Positions 25,269-34,159 of a stretch of DNA of 64,000 nt are shown piece by piece. The position numbers were made by a program, and so were the translations under genes. This DNA is from an uncultured Clostridia bacterium (lineage in GTDB: Bacteria > Bacillota > Clostridia > Lachnospirales > Lachnospiraceae): contig CAMIZL010000001.1 in NCBI GenBank assembly GCA_946403295.1, forward strand, positions 124,001 through 188,000. Reading direction: 5' to 3'. Each line of letters starts with the position of its first letter. The stretch's first letter is position 1. A model generated the notes under the pieces. The model was given only the letters and a program-made list of their open reading frames with translations. It was not told where the DNA came from and searched no databases.

Positions 25269-26594
25269 ATGAACAAGAAGCTTGAAAAGATTTTTTCCGC
25301 TTATCACTACGTCGGGGGCTATGAGCTCTTCTTTAAGGCAGGCGCCTTTACGGAATATCTTTTTGAAAAATACGAAAATGAAAAACCCGAATGGTACGAC
25401 GAGGCTCTTGAGGTCTTAAAGCTTATCCGTGAGGCCGGAAGTGCCCCTCGGGAAGATTATCCCGGTATCATAAAAGAACTCGAGAGGATCAGATCGGAAG
25501 TCGAAAAAAAGATGTGCGCGGTTGTCGAGCTTCGTGACAATCTTTCGGTTTGCGGATATGTCCTCAGAAGACTCAGCGAGCCCGAACCCGCGACACCTGT
25601 CGATGACAATAAAGAGGCATCGTCGATCATAAGCCTCATTTTCAGGTCGGGTGACAGTGTTACGATAAGAGAGGGCGTAAAAGCTGCGATCGCTTCACTG
25701 CCTTTGAGGATAGCAAAATCAAGATTTTTTGATATAGTCGAAGGAGCCCTTGAATCACAGCTCGGACGTACGGAAAAAGATATAGATGATATCGTTTCAA
25801 ACATCGAGGGCTACGGTGGATTAAAGCTTGGCAAAGGAGATACGGCGGGAGACAGATCCGCTGCTGAGACAGTCGACAACGTGTTCGGACGCGACTTATC
25901 GGACGCATCCCCCGAAGAGATCAAAAAGCTTTACGACAGCTGCAACGAGGCGATCCTCAGGACTTCGATCAGGATCGATGCTTTTTCCGATATGGGACTC
26001 ATGATAAATGCCGCGCTCCTCGAACTGACCGTATCGGCGTATATCGGAAAGGAAAAGGGAGAAGTATTCGCAAACTCTTCGGTCACAACGTTTATAAACA
26101 ACCTCCTCAATGCATTCGCTTCAGGCGACAGGAAAGCTTTCGAGGACGGACTCCTTTACGAGGGTATCGATGAGTCAGAGCTTGAAAAACTTGAGGAGAT
26201 AAGACTTAAGATCCCGGGATACGAGGACATCTTCCTTCAAACGGCAAAGAACGAGTCGGATGACATATATAAAGACGCAAAAAGATGTGTCGCACTTATT
26301 TCCGATTCGATATTCGCGGCGCTTACGGAAAACGATCCCGGAAAGACTGTCGACAGGGACATGATCATGCAAAAGGCGAAGGAGCTTAAGGACAAGCTCA
26401 CCGAATCATTCGCTTCGGGTTCAAAGTTATTGCAAAGAGCCCGCATGGCCGGGATACTTTCAAAGCTGCCGCTGTTCCTAAATAATTCGGACGAAGTGAA
26501 GGATTATATCCGCAACAGTTTAGAGTCGTGCAGGGACAACCGCGAGAAAGCGGCTGCAATACGCGAATTCAAAGCGTTCTTTTCCGAATTATGA
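25269..26594 (+). CDS. Unknown helical cytoplasmic protein
   Basis: A 441-residue protein that I do not recognise. It has no signal peptide or membrane segment and is predicted from composition to be almost fully helical: charged, regularly spaced leucines, for example ELERIRSEVEKKM near residue 70 and the AKELKDKLTESF stretch near residue 365. No catalytic motif stands out. It has a good ribosome site (AAGGAG) and codon use like its neighbours, so it is a real gene. It follows the two permeases by 43 bp, which suggests but does not prove a shared role. Confidence 0.7.
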   Translation: MNKKLEKIFSAYHYVGGYELFFKAGAFTEYLFEKYENEKPEWYDEALEVLKLIREAGSAPREDYPGIIKELERIRSEVEKKMCAVVELRDNLSVCGYVLRRLSEPEPATPVDDNKEASSIISLIFRSGDSVTIREGVKAAIASLPLRIAKSRFFDIVEGALESQLGRTEKDIDDIVSNIEGYGGLKLGKGDTAGDRSAAETVDNVFGRDLSDASPEEIKKLYDSCNEAILRTSIRIDAFSDMGLMINAALLELTVSAYIGKEKGEVFANSSVTTFINNLLNAFASGDRKAFEDGLLYEGIDESELEKLEEIRLKIPGYEDIFLQTAKNESDDIYKDAKRCVALISDSIFAALTENDPGKTVDRDMIMQKAKELKDKLTESFASGSKLLQRARMAGILSKLPLFLNNSDEVKDYIRNSLESCRDNREKAAAIREFKAFFSEL

Positions 26595-26699
26595 TCATGG
26601 ACAACGCTAGAGACGGGCATGTACAGATATAAATCAAATATGAACCGCCGTATGAACGCTCATTTATAAAGGATCATTCCGAAGAAAGGAGGTGCGATA

Positions 26700-27047
26700 G
26701 TGATCACATTTCACGAAAAGCTTCGCTGCATAGGCAAAGCAAAGAAAAAGGAGCACAAGATCCGTAAGCTCGTTGAAAAACGAAAGCTTCGCTCGTTAAA
26801 GTATTATTGCGTCGCATTTCCTTCCAACAAGGAGAATATCCTTGATATTTATAACATGGGAGAATTCCTCTTTGAGCACTACAGGAAGGACACCTCAGAG
26901 GATGTGCACATCATCGGGCTCGCCGACAGCCGTGAGGATGCCGCAGAACTCGTCCGCGAGATAATCGATACGGTTTATCGCGAAACCGGAACATTTAACG
27001 TTGAAAGGTATTATACTGATGCTCGGGATCATCTTACTAATTCTTAA
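26700..27047 (+). CDS. Unknown small basic/acidic protein upstream of the YtfI-like gene
   Basis: A 115-residue protein starting at GTG, directly after a strong AAAGGAGG site. The first 35 residues are very basic (KAKKKEHKIRKLVEKRKLR), the rest mixed alpha/beta with VHIIGLADSREDAAELVREI. No family is recognised. The downstream gene begins inside its last 30-50 bp, in another frame, so translation is likely coupled to the DUF2953 protein. Confidence 0.7.
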   Translation: MITFHEKLRCIGKAKKKEHKIRKLVEKRKLRSLKYYCVAFPSNKENILDIYNMGEFLFEHYRKDTSEDVHIIGLADSREDAAELVREIIDTVYRETGTFNVERYYTDARDHLTNS

Positions 27048-28200
27048 GATAATCGGCATTGTGCTGCTCGCCGTTATCGGGCTTTTGATTTTGATCCTCC
27101 TTGCGATACTTTTCGTACCCGTAAGATATAAGGCACGGGGCGAAATGCACGGAGAGTTGAAAGCAGAAGGCCGTGTTACTTGGTTTTTGCATATTCTCAG
27201 GATCAAAGCGGTATATGAAAACGGAAAACTGAAGACCAAAGGAAAGTTCCTTTTCTTTAACATTATGAACAGCGATGAGGATGTCGAAAAGGAGTGGAAC
27301 GACGAGGAAGATCTCATAGACTTGCCCGATGAGGACGGGGACGGGGACGGAAACCGTGAAGAAGATAAAAAGCAGGATGCGGCGGTCAGACAGGAGACTG
27401 CGAGGGATCCCAAAACAACCGTAAAGGTCGAGACGGATGACGAACCCGGGGCAGCGGAAAAACCGCAGGCGGCGGAAGAGATTGAAGCAGCCGCAGAGGG
27501 AGAAAAAGTCGAAAAGCAGGAAACGACCGAACACCCCGGGGTAGCGGAAAAAACGCAGGCAGCGGAAGAGATTGAAGCAGCCGCAGAGGGAGAAGTAGCC
27601 GCAGAGGGAGAAGCAGCCGCAGAGGGAGAAGCAGTCGAAAAGAAGGGAACGACCGACCCCCCCGGGGCAGCGGAAAAAACCGAAAGACCCGAAAGACCCG
27701 AAGGAACCGAAATACCCGAAAGACCCGATGATCACAAAATCGGCAGGAAAAAAGATCGTAAAAAGAAAAAAGAAAAAGATAAGGATACGGAGCCGAGGGT
27801 AAAAGACGGGGACGAAAAGAAAACGGGTATTGTTAAAAAGGCGAAAAAAATATACAATATAAAAAACGATCCGAGAGCCAAACGGTTCTATCAAACGGCT
27901 AAGAAGAGATTAAAGAAGATCGTTCGTCATATCCTTCCGAGAAAGCTGAAGGGATATGTGAAATTCGGAACGGGGGATCCGTGTTCCACGGGCAAACTGC
28001 TCGGGGCGGCCGCGATGATATATCCGCTTTATGCGGGTCATATAAGCGTTGAACCCGTTTTTGAAGATAAGGTGATCGAATTCGATCTCTACCTGCGGGG
28101 CAGGATAAGGATCTTTACGGTAGGACTTCCTTTACTCTTGACATATAAGAGCAAGGACCTGAAATATTTGAGAAAAAAGATCAAAAAGGCATTAAAATAA
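27019..28200 (+). CDS. DUF2953 (YtfI-like) membrane protein with a repetitive acidic insert
   Basis: A 393-residue protein: N-terminal membrane helix (IIGIVLLAVIGLLILILLAI), then VPVRYKARGEMHGELKAEGRV, the start of the DUF2953 beta domain, and a C-terminal part (about 290-393) ending with RIFTVGLPLLLTYKSKD. Between them lie about 170 residues of Ala/Glu/Lys/Pro-rich repeats. In Bacillus the homologous ytfI precedes ytfJ, the same order as here (35 bp gap). Start ATG 27019 has GAAAGGT 10 bp before it; an in-frame TTG at 27001 is an alternative. It overlaps the preceding gene. Role in sporulation is inferred from the ytfJ pairing only. Confidence 0.78.
   Translation: MLGIILLILKIIGIVLLAVIGLLILILLAILFVPVRYKARGEMHGELKAEGRVTWFLHILRIKAVYENGKLKTKGKFLFFNIMNSDEDVEKEWNDEEDLIDLPDEDGDGDGNREEDKKQDAAVRQETARDPKTTVKVETDDEPGAAEKPQAAEEIEAAAEGEKVEKQETTEHPGVAEKTQAAEEIEAAAEGEVAAEGEAAAEGEAVEKKGTTDPPGAAEKTERPERPEGTEIPERPDDHKIGRKKDRKKKKEKDKDTEPRVKDGDEKKTGIVKKAKKIYNIKNDPRAKRFYQTAKKRLKKIVRHILPRKLKGYVKFGTGDPCSTGKLLGAAAMIYPLYAGHISVEPVFEDKVIEFDLYLRGRIRIFTVGLPLLLTYKSKDLKYLRKKIKKALK
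27450..27720 (+). repeat. Imperfect coding tandem repeats in the DUF2953 gene
   Basis: Two long units beginning with GCAGCGGAAAAAACGCAG-like sequence and continuing through GAAGAGATTGAAGCAGCC occur about 90 bp apart. Inside the second, the 15-bp element GCCGCAGAGGGAGAA is repeated in tandem. A third, degenerate series encodes ERPERPEGTE-like text. All keep the reading frame, so the insert can expand or shrink by slippage without breaking the protein. Confidence 0.8.
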
Positions 28201-28235
28201 TAAAAGGGTCCGAAAACAGGACTTAGGAGGTAGTT

Positions 28236-28637
28236 ATGGCAGAAAGCAATTTCAGCGAGACGGTAGGAGCTCTCTTTAAAGGTATGGATTCTTTCCTTAC
28301 GACCAAAACGGTTGTAGGCGATGCTGTTCGTTTTGAGGACGGAACGATCATTCTTCCTCTTGTCGATGTAAGTTTCGGTGTCGGAGCAGGTGCTTTCCAG
28401 AGTGGAAAGAATGCGGCTGCGGGTGCCATGGGAGGAAAGATCTCGCCCAATTCCGTGCTCGTTATTTCCGGCGGTTCTACAAAGCTTGTGAGCGTTAAGA
28501 ATCAGGATATGGTTTCAAAGATCTTTGATGCCGTGCCCGAGATCATCGATAAATTCAAGAAATCGCCCGCTGATAAAGCAAGGGATGCAAAGATGGACGA
28601 GCATGCAAAGAAATATATGGAGTCCGAAGAAAATTAA
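28236..28637 (+). CDS. ytfJ: GerW/YtfJ family sporulation protein
   Basis: A 133-residue protein of the GerW (YtfJ) family, which in Bacillus is made in the forespore and needed for normal germination with some germinants. Seen: opening SETVGALFKGMDSFLTTKTVVG, the glycine-rich core VSFGVGAGAF...GAMGGKISPNSVLVI, and a charged C-terminal tail. Ribosome site TTAGGAGG lies 5-6 bp upstream. It is paired with a YtfI-like gene. The family also occurs in some non-sporulating Clostridia, so it marks lineage more than behaviour. Confidence 0.9.
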   Translation: MAESNFSETVGALFKGMDSFLTTKTVVGDAVRFEDGTIILPLVDVSFGVGAGAFQSGKNAAAGAMGGKISPNSVLVISGGSTKLVSVKNQDMVSKIFDAVPEIIDKFKKSPADKARDAKMDEHAKKYMESEEN

Positions 28638-28757
28638 ATGTACATATGCATTTGAAACATAACGGTTTTGTCGTAACGGTCCCGTAGATGTCCCCCGCTC
28701 CGTATGACTTCCCCGATTGTCTTACGGACAGAGATTGATATGCGGAATAATTTGTTG

Positions 28758-28786
28758 TTGCAAATAACGAAACCGTATGATAAAAT
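28758..28786 (+). promoter_or_regulatory. Sigma-A-type promoter of rpmB
   Basis: TTGCAA (28758-28763) and TAAAAT (28781-28786) are separated by exactly 17 bp, 44 bp before the rpmB start. Confidence 0.55.
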
Positions 28787-28829
28787 CAATGCGTTTGATG
28801 CTAATTTTACAAAGAAGAGAGGTGTCGAT

Positions 28830-29039
28830 ATGGCTAAGTGCGCTATTTGCGATAAGGGTAATATGTTTGGTCATCATCTGAGCTATTCAAGAAGCCACGT
28901 TTCAAGGCGTGCAAATAGAGTTTGGAAATCCAATGTGAAATCCGTTAGGGTCATCACAGAAAACGGACCTAAGAAGATGTACGTTTGTGCGGCTTGCCTT
29001 AAGGCCGGCAGGGTAACCAGAGTACAAAATGCAAAATGA
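28830..29039 (+). CDS. rpmB: 50S ribosomal protein L28
   Basis: A 69-residue protein of the large ribosomal subunit. MAKCAICDKGNMFGHHLSYS carries the first CxxC pair and CAACLKAGRV the second, so this is the zinc-binding (C+) form. SHVSRRANRVWKSNVK is the usual rRNA-contacting stretch. ATG at 28830 follows AGAGAGGTG; the open frame extends further upstream without a plausible start. Monocistronic, between its own promoter and a terminator, directly ahead of the YloU/FakA pair, the arrangement common in Firmicutes. Confidence 0.96.
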   Translation: MAKCAICDKGNMFGHHLSYSRSHVSRRANRVWKSNVKSVRVITENGPKKMYVCAACLKAGRVTRVQNAK

Positions 29040-29048
29040 TGATAATCG

Positions 29049-29092
29049 GGGCTACTGATACAAAAAAAGGCAGTAGCCCTATTACTTTTTTA
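29049..29092 (+). terminator. Rho-independent terminator after rpmB
   Basis: GGGCTACTG (29049-29057) pairs perfectly with CAGTAGCCC (29071-29079), followed by TATTACTTTTTTA, 10 bp after the rpmB stop. Confidence 0.85.
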
Positions 29093-29174
29093 CTGTGAAT
29101 AAAGTCCGCCGGGGCGCGCTGTCCCCCGGAAGACGGATAACATATAGATTATTATGATGAAAGAAGGTGCTCTT

Positions 29175-29531
29175 ATGAATGGTTCCATCGTTAACGGTAA
29201 CGGTGAAGTTATTGTCAACACCGATGTCATAGAGAAATGCGCCGGAGCAGCCGCAGTTGAGAATTTCGGTATTGTCGGCATGGCTTCCATAAGCATGAAA
29301 GACGGACTTGCCAAGCTTCTTAAAGTAGAGAATCTTTCACACGGAGTAAATGTTACGATCGAGAATAATAAGCTTCTGATCGATCTGCATATCATCGTTT
29401 CATACGGTATCAATATTCCTACCGTATGTTCCAATCTTATCGAAAATGTTAAATATAAGGTGGAAGAGTTCTGCGGACTGGAAGTAAAATCGATAAACAT
29501 CTTCGTTGAGGGTGTGCGGAGTATCGATTGA
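29175..29531 (+). CDS. Asp23/Gls24 family protein (YloU-like)
   Basis: A 118-residue protein of the Asp23/DUF322 family, small cytosolic or membrane-peripheral proteins tied to cell-envelope stress. Seen: GEVIVNTDVIEKCAGAAA, FGIVGMA, and the C-terminal NVKYKVEEFCGLEVKSINIFVEGV. ATG at 29175 is preferred because AAGAAGG lies 8 bp upstream; 29154 is also open. It precedes fakA by 82 bp, the conserved yloU-yloV order. Confidence 0.88.
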   Translation: MNGSIVNGNGEVIVNTDVIEKCAGAAAVENFGIVGMASISMKDGLAKLLKVENLSHGVNVTIENNKLLIDLHIIVSYGINIPTVCSNLIENVKYKVEEFCGLEVKSINIFVEGVRSID

Positions 29532-29613
29532 TCATGCCCGTGATCAAAATTTGAATTTGGACAATAATGAATGCAGGTTATGATGCATTCATCGACTCGG
29601 AGGAATATTTAAA

Positions 29614-31296
29614 GTGGGAATTCAGACGGTAGATGCTGCTCTTTTGCAGAAGATCTTTCTTTCTGCTGCGCAGAACATCGAATCTCAAAAAGAAATCATT
29701 AACGAACTGAACGTTTTTCCGGTACCTGACGGTGACACCGGCAGCAACATGACCATGACGATCATGTCGGCGGCAAGAGATGTGGCTGCCCTCAAGAATC
29801 CGAACATGGCTACCCTTGCCAAAGCCATTTCGTCCGGCTCACTTCGCGGAGCGCGCGGTAATTCGGGTGTTATCCTTTCTCAGTTGCTTCGCGGTTTCTG
29901 TAAAGTTATCGGTGAATATGAAGCCATTGATGTTGATGTTGCGGCCAACGCTTTTTCAAAGGCCGTTGAGACTGCATATAAGGCTGTTATGAAGCCTAAG
30001 GAAGGTACTATCCTCACTGTTGCCAAGGGCGGAGCTCAAAAAGCCGCTGAGCTCGTCGGCGAAACCGAGGATATGATCGAATTCGTCAAAAATGTCATCG
30101 AATATATGGAAGAAGTGCTCGAATATACCCCCGAGCTTCTTCCCGTACTTAAGGAAGCGGGAGTGGTCGACTCCGGCGGACGCGGACTCCTTGAAGTAAT
30201 GAAGGGCGGTTATGAAGCTCTTTGCGGTAAGGAGATTGAATTTAAGGGTGAGATCTCGGCATCGGCACCTTCGTCCGGCAGAACGGTCGACACCTCAAAT
30301 ATTTCCACTTCCGATATCAAATTCGGTTATTGTACGGAGTTTATCGTTCTTCTTGACAAGAAATTCACTGCCAAGGATGAAGTTGATTTCAAGGCGTTCC
30401 TTGAGTCGATCGGTGATTCTATCGTTTGTGTTTCGGATGATGAGATGGTCAAGGTCCATGTTCATACAAATCATCCCGGCCAGGCCTTTGAGAAAGGCCT
30501 TACATACGGCCAGCTTACAAACATGAAGATCGACAACATGCGTATCGAACATAACGAAAAGCTCTTCAAGGAGCAGGAATCGGCTGCTGCAGCCGCCGAT
30601 GAGGAGGCCGCTAAGGCCGCTCCCAAAGAGCCCGCCAAGGAATACGGATTCATAGCTGTTGCCGCAGGTGACGGACTTGCAGAGATCTTTGATGAACTCG
30701 GTGTCGATCATGTCATCGAAGGCGGTCAGACCATGAACCCCAGTACCGAAGATATGCTTAATGCGATCGATGCGGTCAATGCAAAGAATATCTTCATTTT
30801 CCCGAACAATAAAAATATCATCCTTGCCGCTCAGCAGGCAAGAGATCTTACAACAGACAAAAACATAATCGTTATCCCCAGCAAGACCATACCTCAGGGT
30901 ATTGCAGGTATCATCGGATTTGTTGCCGATAAGGGACCTGAGGATAATGAAAAGCTCATGACTAATGCATGTACGACGGTTAAGTCCGGATCCGTAACTT
31001 ATGCGGTACGCGACACAAAGATCGACGGCAAAGAGATCAAAATGGGCGATTATATGGGACTTGACGACAAGACTATCGTCAGTGTCGCAACAGATATCAA
31101 AGAAGCGACCATAGCGCTTGCCGACGGCATGATCGACGAGGATGCCGAAGTTGCATGCATCTATTTCGGTGAAGAAGCGACAGAGGAAGAAGCACGCGAG
31201 ATCGCCGATGCGATAGAAGAGAAATACGATTATCTGGAAGTTGAAGTACACAGAGGCGGACAGCCCGTATATTATTATCTGCTCTCGGTAGAATGA
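29614..31296 (+). CDS. fakA: DAK2-domain fatty acid kinase (FakA/YloV-like)
   Basis: A 560-residue protein that phosphorylates fatty acids held by a FakB binding protein, feeding exogenous fatty acids into phospholipid synthesis. The N-terminal DAK2 kinase domain shows NVFPVPDGDTGSNM with the Mg-binding Asp residues, LRGARGNSGVILSQ and VVDSGGRGLLEVMKGG. The C-terminal DegV-like half carries the HVHTNHPGQ and FPNNKNI motifs. A linker of Ala/Glu-rich repeats (about residues 320-345) joins them. GTG start after CGGAGGAA. No fakB is visible here. Confidence 0.92.
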   Translation: MGIQTVDAALLQKIFLSAAQNIESQKEIINELNVFPVPDGDTGSNMTMTIMSAARDVAALKNPNMATLAKAISSGSLRGARGNSGVILSQLLRGFCKVIGEYEAIDVDVAANAFSKAVETAYKAVMKPKEGTILTVAKGGAQKAAELVGETEDMIEFVKNVIEYMEEVLEYTPELLPVLKEAGVVDSGGRGLLEVMKGGYEALCGKEIEFKGEISASAPSSGRTVDTSNISTSDIKFGYCTEFIVLLDKKFTAKDEVDFKAFLESIGDSIVCVSDDEMVKVHVHTNHPGQAFEKGLTYGQLTNMKIDNMRIEHNEKLFKEQESAAAAADEEAAKAAPKEPAKEYGFIAVAAGDGLAEIFDELGVDHVIEGGQTMNPSTEDMLNAIDAVNAKNIFIFPNNKNIILAAQQARDLTTDKNIIVIPSKTIPQGIAGIIGFVADKGPEDNEKLMTNACTTVKSGSVTYAVRDTKIDGKEIKMGDYMGLDDKTIVSVATDIKEATIALADGMIDEDAEVACIYFGEEATEEEAREIADAIEEKYDYLEVEVHRGGQPVYYYLLSVE

Positions 31297-31335
31297 CTTT
31301 TTTGGGAGCCGAACAAAAACTACAGGAGGGTGACC

Positions 31336-31725
31336 ATGGGAAGCGAAAGAAAAACAATATTGATCATTGACGATATGGCGACGATCCTTGAACATGCTAA
31401 GCAGATACTCAAAGATTCCTATAAAGTCATACCTTGCACGAGCGGCAAACAGGGCCTCGAGATATTCGACAAGATGAAGCCCGATCTTGTGCTCGTTGAT
31501 ATCAATATGCCCGACATGGACGGATTTCAGGTGTTGTCCGAGATCAGGAACCGTGCCGAGGGAAGAGAAGTCCCCGTCATCATGATGACAACGGGGCTTA
31601 CGAACGAGATTGAATCCGAAGGTTTCAGGGCCGGTGTCGATGATTTCCTCATCAAACCTTTTTCCCAGCCCGCAGTACTCAAGCGTGTTTCCATGCAGCT
31701 TGATATGAAGCCCGCCGGTGATTAA
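31336..31725 (+). CDS. Stand-alone response regulator receiver protein
   Basis: A 129-residue CheY-like receiver without output domain. Seen: IIDDM acidic pair near residue 12, the phospho-acceptor Asp in LVLVDINMPDMDGF near residue 57, MMTTG with the conserved Thr, and the LIKPFS Lys near residue 108. ATG at 31336 is preceded by GGAGGG. It lies 39 bp after fakA. Its TAA overlaps the stop codon of the convergent SH3b gene. No histidine kinase is nearby, so it may act by protein contact in signalling with an unknown partner. Confidence 0.88.
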   Translation: MGSERKTILIIDDMATILEHAKQILKDSYKVIPCTSGKQGLEIFDKMKPDLVLVDINMPDMDGFQVLSEIRNRAEGREVPVIMMTTGLTNEIESEGFRAGVDDFLIKPFSQPAVLKRVSMQLDMKPAGD

Positions 31726-32657
31726 CCGACCGGTGTAAGTGAATCGATAGTGTCCATTTCGGCGGTGACATGAGCGAGTGTGGTTGCCACATAAGCGGTG
31801 TTACCGTCGTCGTATTTTATCGCGAACCATTCCGAATCCGATTCGGAAGGAATACATTTGAAAGTTTCGCCCATTTTTGCCTGGCGGAGCACTTCGGCAT
31901 CGGTACTCTTTTCGGCTCTGACGTTTATGAGCTTCTTTATGACAGTCACGCAGAGCTTGTCGGAATCAGCGAGCTTTTTGATCGCTTTTTCACCGGTGAT
32001 GAGATAATCGTTATGTGCATATCCCGTGATCTCGCCCGAAGTGATGAGAGACCACTCGCTGCCCCTTTCAAGAACGCGTGCATAATCAACGGGAAGGAAT
32101 TTCGCGATCACTTCGTTTTCTTCTCCGGGACCGCTTCGAACGTTCAGGCTTTCGCGTACGTTCGCGAGGCAAAGATCAAAAGGCATCTTTCCTTCGCCCG
32201 GTCCGTATGTGCCTTCTTCGAGGATGACTTCCTCGACGGGTGCGGCGTCAGGTTCGGGTTCGTTGACTGTTTCGGGCTCGGGAGAAGCCGTAGTGTCGGG
32301 GATATTTTCGGATGTTTCGACGTCTTTTGTTTCATGCGCGCTTTCTGTGGGAGCAGGGTCGGTAACCGATTCGTTTTCTACGGAGACGTCACTGCCCGCG
32401 GGAGCGACAACGGCGGAGTTGTCCGCGTCGTTACTTAAATACGGGTCTTCAGCGGAGGTATCGGTTTCGGTAACCGTATCCATCGATGATAAAGAAGACG
32501 AAAGAGAGGTTTCCGAAGATCCTCCTTCGTTCCCGGCAGAAACTCCGAAGGAGCCCTCGGGGAAAACGTAGGACTGAAGAACACCCCATGCAACGAAGAT
32601 GACCACCAAGATCACAAAAGAGATCATATGATAATGTTTTTTGACAAAACGGTTCAT
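31722..32657 (-). CDS. Membrane-anchored protein with two bacterial SH3 domains
   Basis: A 311-residue protein: short basic N-terminus, one membrane helix (ISFVILVVIFVAWGVLQSYVF), a long acidic Ser/Thr/Pro/Glu-rich linker (about residues 45-165), then two SH3b repeats, with SLNVRSGPGEENEVIAKF at about 182 and INVRAEKSTDAEVLRQA at about 248. SH3b domains usually bind peptidoglycan peptides, so it probably sits in the wall with the linker spanning it. Start ATG 32657 follows AGGAGTC. It is divergent from the HtrA gene and convergent with the receiver gene. Confidence 0.85.
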   Translation of the reverse strand: MNRFVKKHYHMISFVILVVIFVAWGVLQSYVFPEGSFGVSAGNEGGSSETSLSSSLSSMDTVTETDTSAEDPYLSNDADNSAVVAPAGSDVSVENESVTDPAPTESAHETKDVETSENIPDTTASPEPETVNEPEPDAAPVEEVILEEGTYGPGEGKMPFDLCLANVRESLNVRSGPGEENEVIAKFLPVDYARVLERGSEWSLITSGEITGYAHNDYLITGEKAIKKLADSDKLCVTVIKKLINVRAEKSTDAEVLRQAKMGETFKCIPSESDSEWFAIKYDDGNTAYVATTLAHVTAEMDTIDSLTPVG

Positions 32658-32875
32658 TTTGACTCCTGAAAATATGCGCAACCCGCATGATTTATTGATA
32701 TATTTGATAAATAAATTCTTATTGTATGTTATTACCAACTATGATTATAATTATTCGCACATGAGTTTTCAATAAAAACACGAATCGTACACAATTGGAA
32801 CACAAAATCAGAATACAATGTGTGTGATATCAAAAATGATATAAATCGATTATGATATGAAATCAGGTGTTGCTT

Positions 32876-34087
32876 ATGAAGAAGTATTTGAAAATAGTTT
32901 TATTCGCTATCCTTGCCGGTATTATCGTATTCGGCGGTTTAAAGCTCGCCGGACTTATTTATGACCGCATTACATATGTCCCGACGGAAGAAGAAACGGA
33001 AACGGTCGTGATCGATACCACCGAAAACATGGGTAGTACCGATGAAAACATCGAGCAGACGCGTGCGACCGGAGACGAAAGCTCCAAGCCTTACAGCGCC
33101 GTTTCAAACGAGGACGTTTCGGCAATTGTTGACAATGTGATGCCCGCAGTCGTTTCCGTTGATTGTGTGGTCCCCGTAGAACAATACAACATCTTCGGCG
33201 GATCGTCCACATATATGGTTCAGTCGAGCGGTTCGGGATTCCTTGTATCACAAAGCGCCTCGCAGCTTTTCATATGCACAAACGAGCACGTGATCAAGGA
33301 TGCGCAGCAGGTGACGGTCGGATTCTCGGACAATACGGTTGCCGATGCGACCGTTGTCGGATCGGACACATCCTATGACCTTGCGATCATAAGCGTTGAT
33401 ATCAAAGATGTCGAAAAGAGCACGCTTAAGAACATAAGGATCTCTGCGATAGGAAATTCCGACAGCCTTAAGGTCGGAGATCTTAACATTGCGATCGGTA
33501 ATTCGCTCGGCTACGGCCAGTCCGTTACGGTTGGTCACATAAGCGCTCTCGGAAGAGAGATCGATATTGACGGCACACGTTCGAGACCGCTCATACAAAC
33601 CGATGCGGCCATTAACCCTGGCAATTCCGGCGGCCCCTTACTTGATATCTACGGTCAGGTCATCGGTATAAATTGTGCCAAGTATTCCGGAATTCAGATC
33701 GAAGGCATGGGATACGCCATCCCCATAAACAATGTCGTACAGACCATAAATGAGCTTATCAACAGTTTCAGCATCGATGATGCCGAAGTCGGCAGGCTCG
33801 GTTTTGATGGCAAAGACGTTTCGGAGGGTTATGCAAAAGGTTTTTCTATGCCCCGCGGCGTTTATGTTTATGCGATCGAAGAAGGCACCAGAACTTCGGA
33901 GTCAGATCTGAGGGTCGGCGATATAATCACAAAGATCAACGGACAGGAAGTCCTGACGTACGATTATCTCGCGGAACGCGTCAGACACTACAAAGCAGGC
34001 TCTACAGTTACATTGACGGTAAAGAGACCTTCGAAGAACAAATATGTCGAAACCGAAATAAACGTAGTGCTCGATACTCTTGAATAA
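32876..34087 (+). CDS. HtrA/DegP-like membrane-anchored serine protease
   Basis: A 403-residue envelope protease: N-terminal helix (IVLFAILAGIIVFGGLKLAGL) acting as signal anchor, a Thr/Glu-rich linker, a trypsin-like domain with the triad His138 (TNEHVI), Asp168 (SYDLAI) and Ser251 (GNSGGP), and one PDZ domain at about 300-400 (GVYVYAIEEGTRTSESDLRVGD). The single PDZ is normal for Gram-positive HtrA. It should degrade or refold damaged exported proteins. Start 32876 gives a standard signal anchor; in-frame GTG and TTG codons just upstream are less likely. Followed by a strong terminator. Confidence 0.93.
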   Translation: MKKYLKIVLFAILAGIIVFGGLKLAGLIYDRITYVPTEEETETVVIDTTENMGSTDENIEQTRATGDESSKPYSAVSNEDVSAIVDNVMPAVVSVDCVVPVEQYNIFGGSSTYMVQSSGSGFLVSQSASQLFICTNEHVIKDAQQVTVGFSDNTVADATVVGSDTSYDLAIISVDIKDVEKSTLKNIRISAIGNSDSLKVGDLNIAIGNSLGYGQSVTVGHISALGREIDIDGTRSRPLIQTDAAINPGNSGGPLLDIYGQVIGINCAKYSGIQIEGMGYAIPINNVVQTINELINSFSIDDAEVGRLGFDGKDVSEGYAKGFSMPRGVYVYAIEEGTRTSESDLRVGDIITKINGQEVLTYDYLAERVRHYKAGSTVTLTVKRPSKNKYVETEINVVLDTLE

Positions 34088-34110
34088 ATCAGTAACATAA
34101 TATATACTTT

Positions 34111-34150
34111 TACGGTGTGGGATTATGTGTCCCCACCGTATTTTTTTTAG
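34111..34150 (+). terminator. Rho-independent terminator after htrA-like gene
   Basis: TACGGTG (34111-34117) and GGG pair with CCC and CACCGTA (34132-34140) with one bulged T, followed by eight T residues (34141-34148). Confidence 0.88.
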
Positions 34151-34159
34151 ATCACGGGT

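Noticed and set aside
27037..27894. 285-codon minus-strand frame rich in Phe, Gly and Cys
   Set aside because: It is the mirror of the repetitive acidic insert of the YtfI-like gene; the apparent repeat protein is an artefact of those repeats.
30295..31395. Long open frame (366 codons) on the minus strand opposite fakA
   Set aside because: It lies fully antisense to a well-conserved gene, has no ribosome site and its translation looks like shadow sequence.
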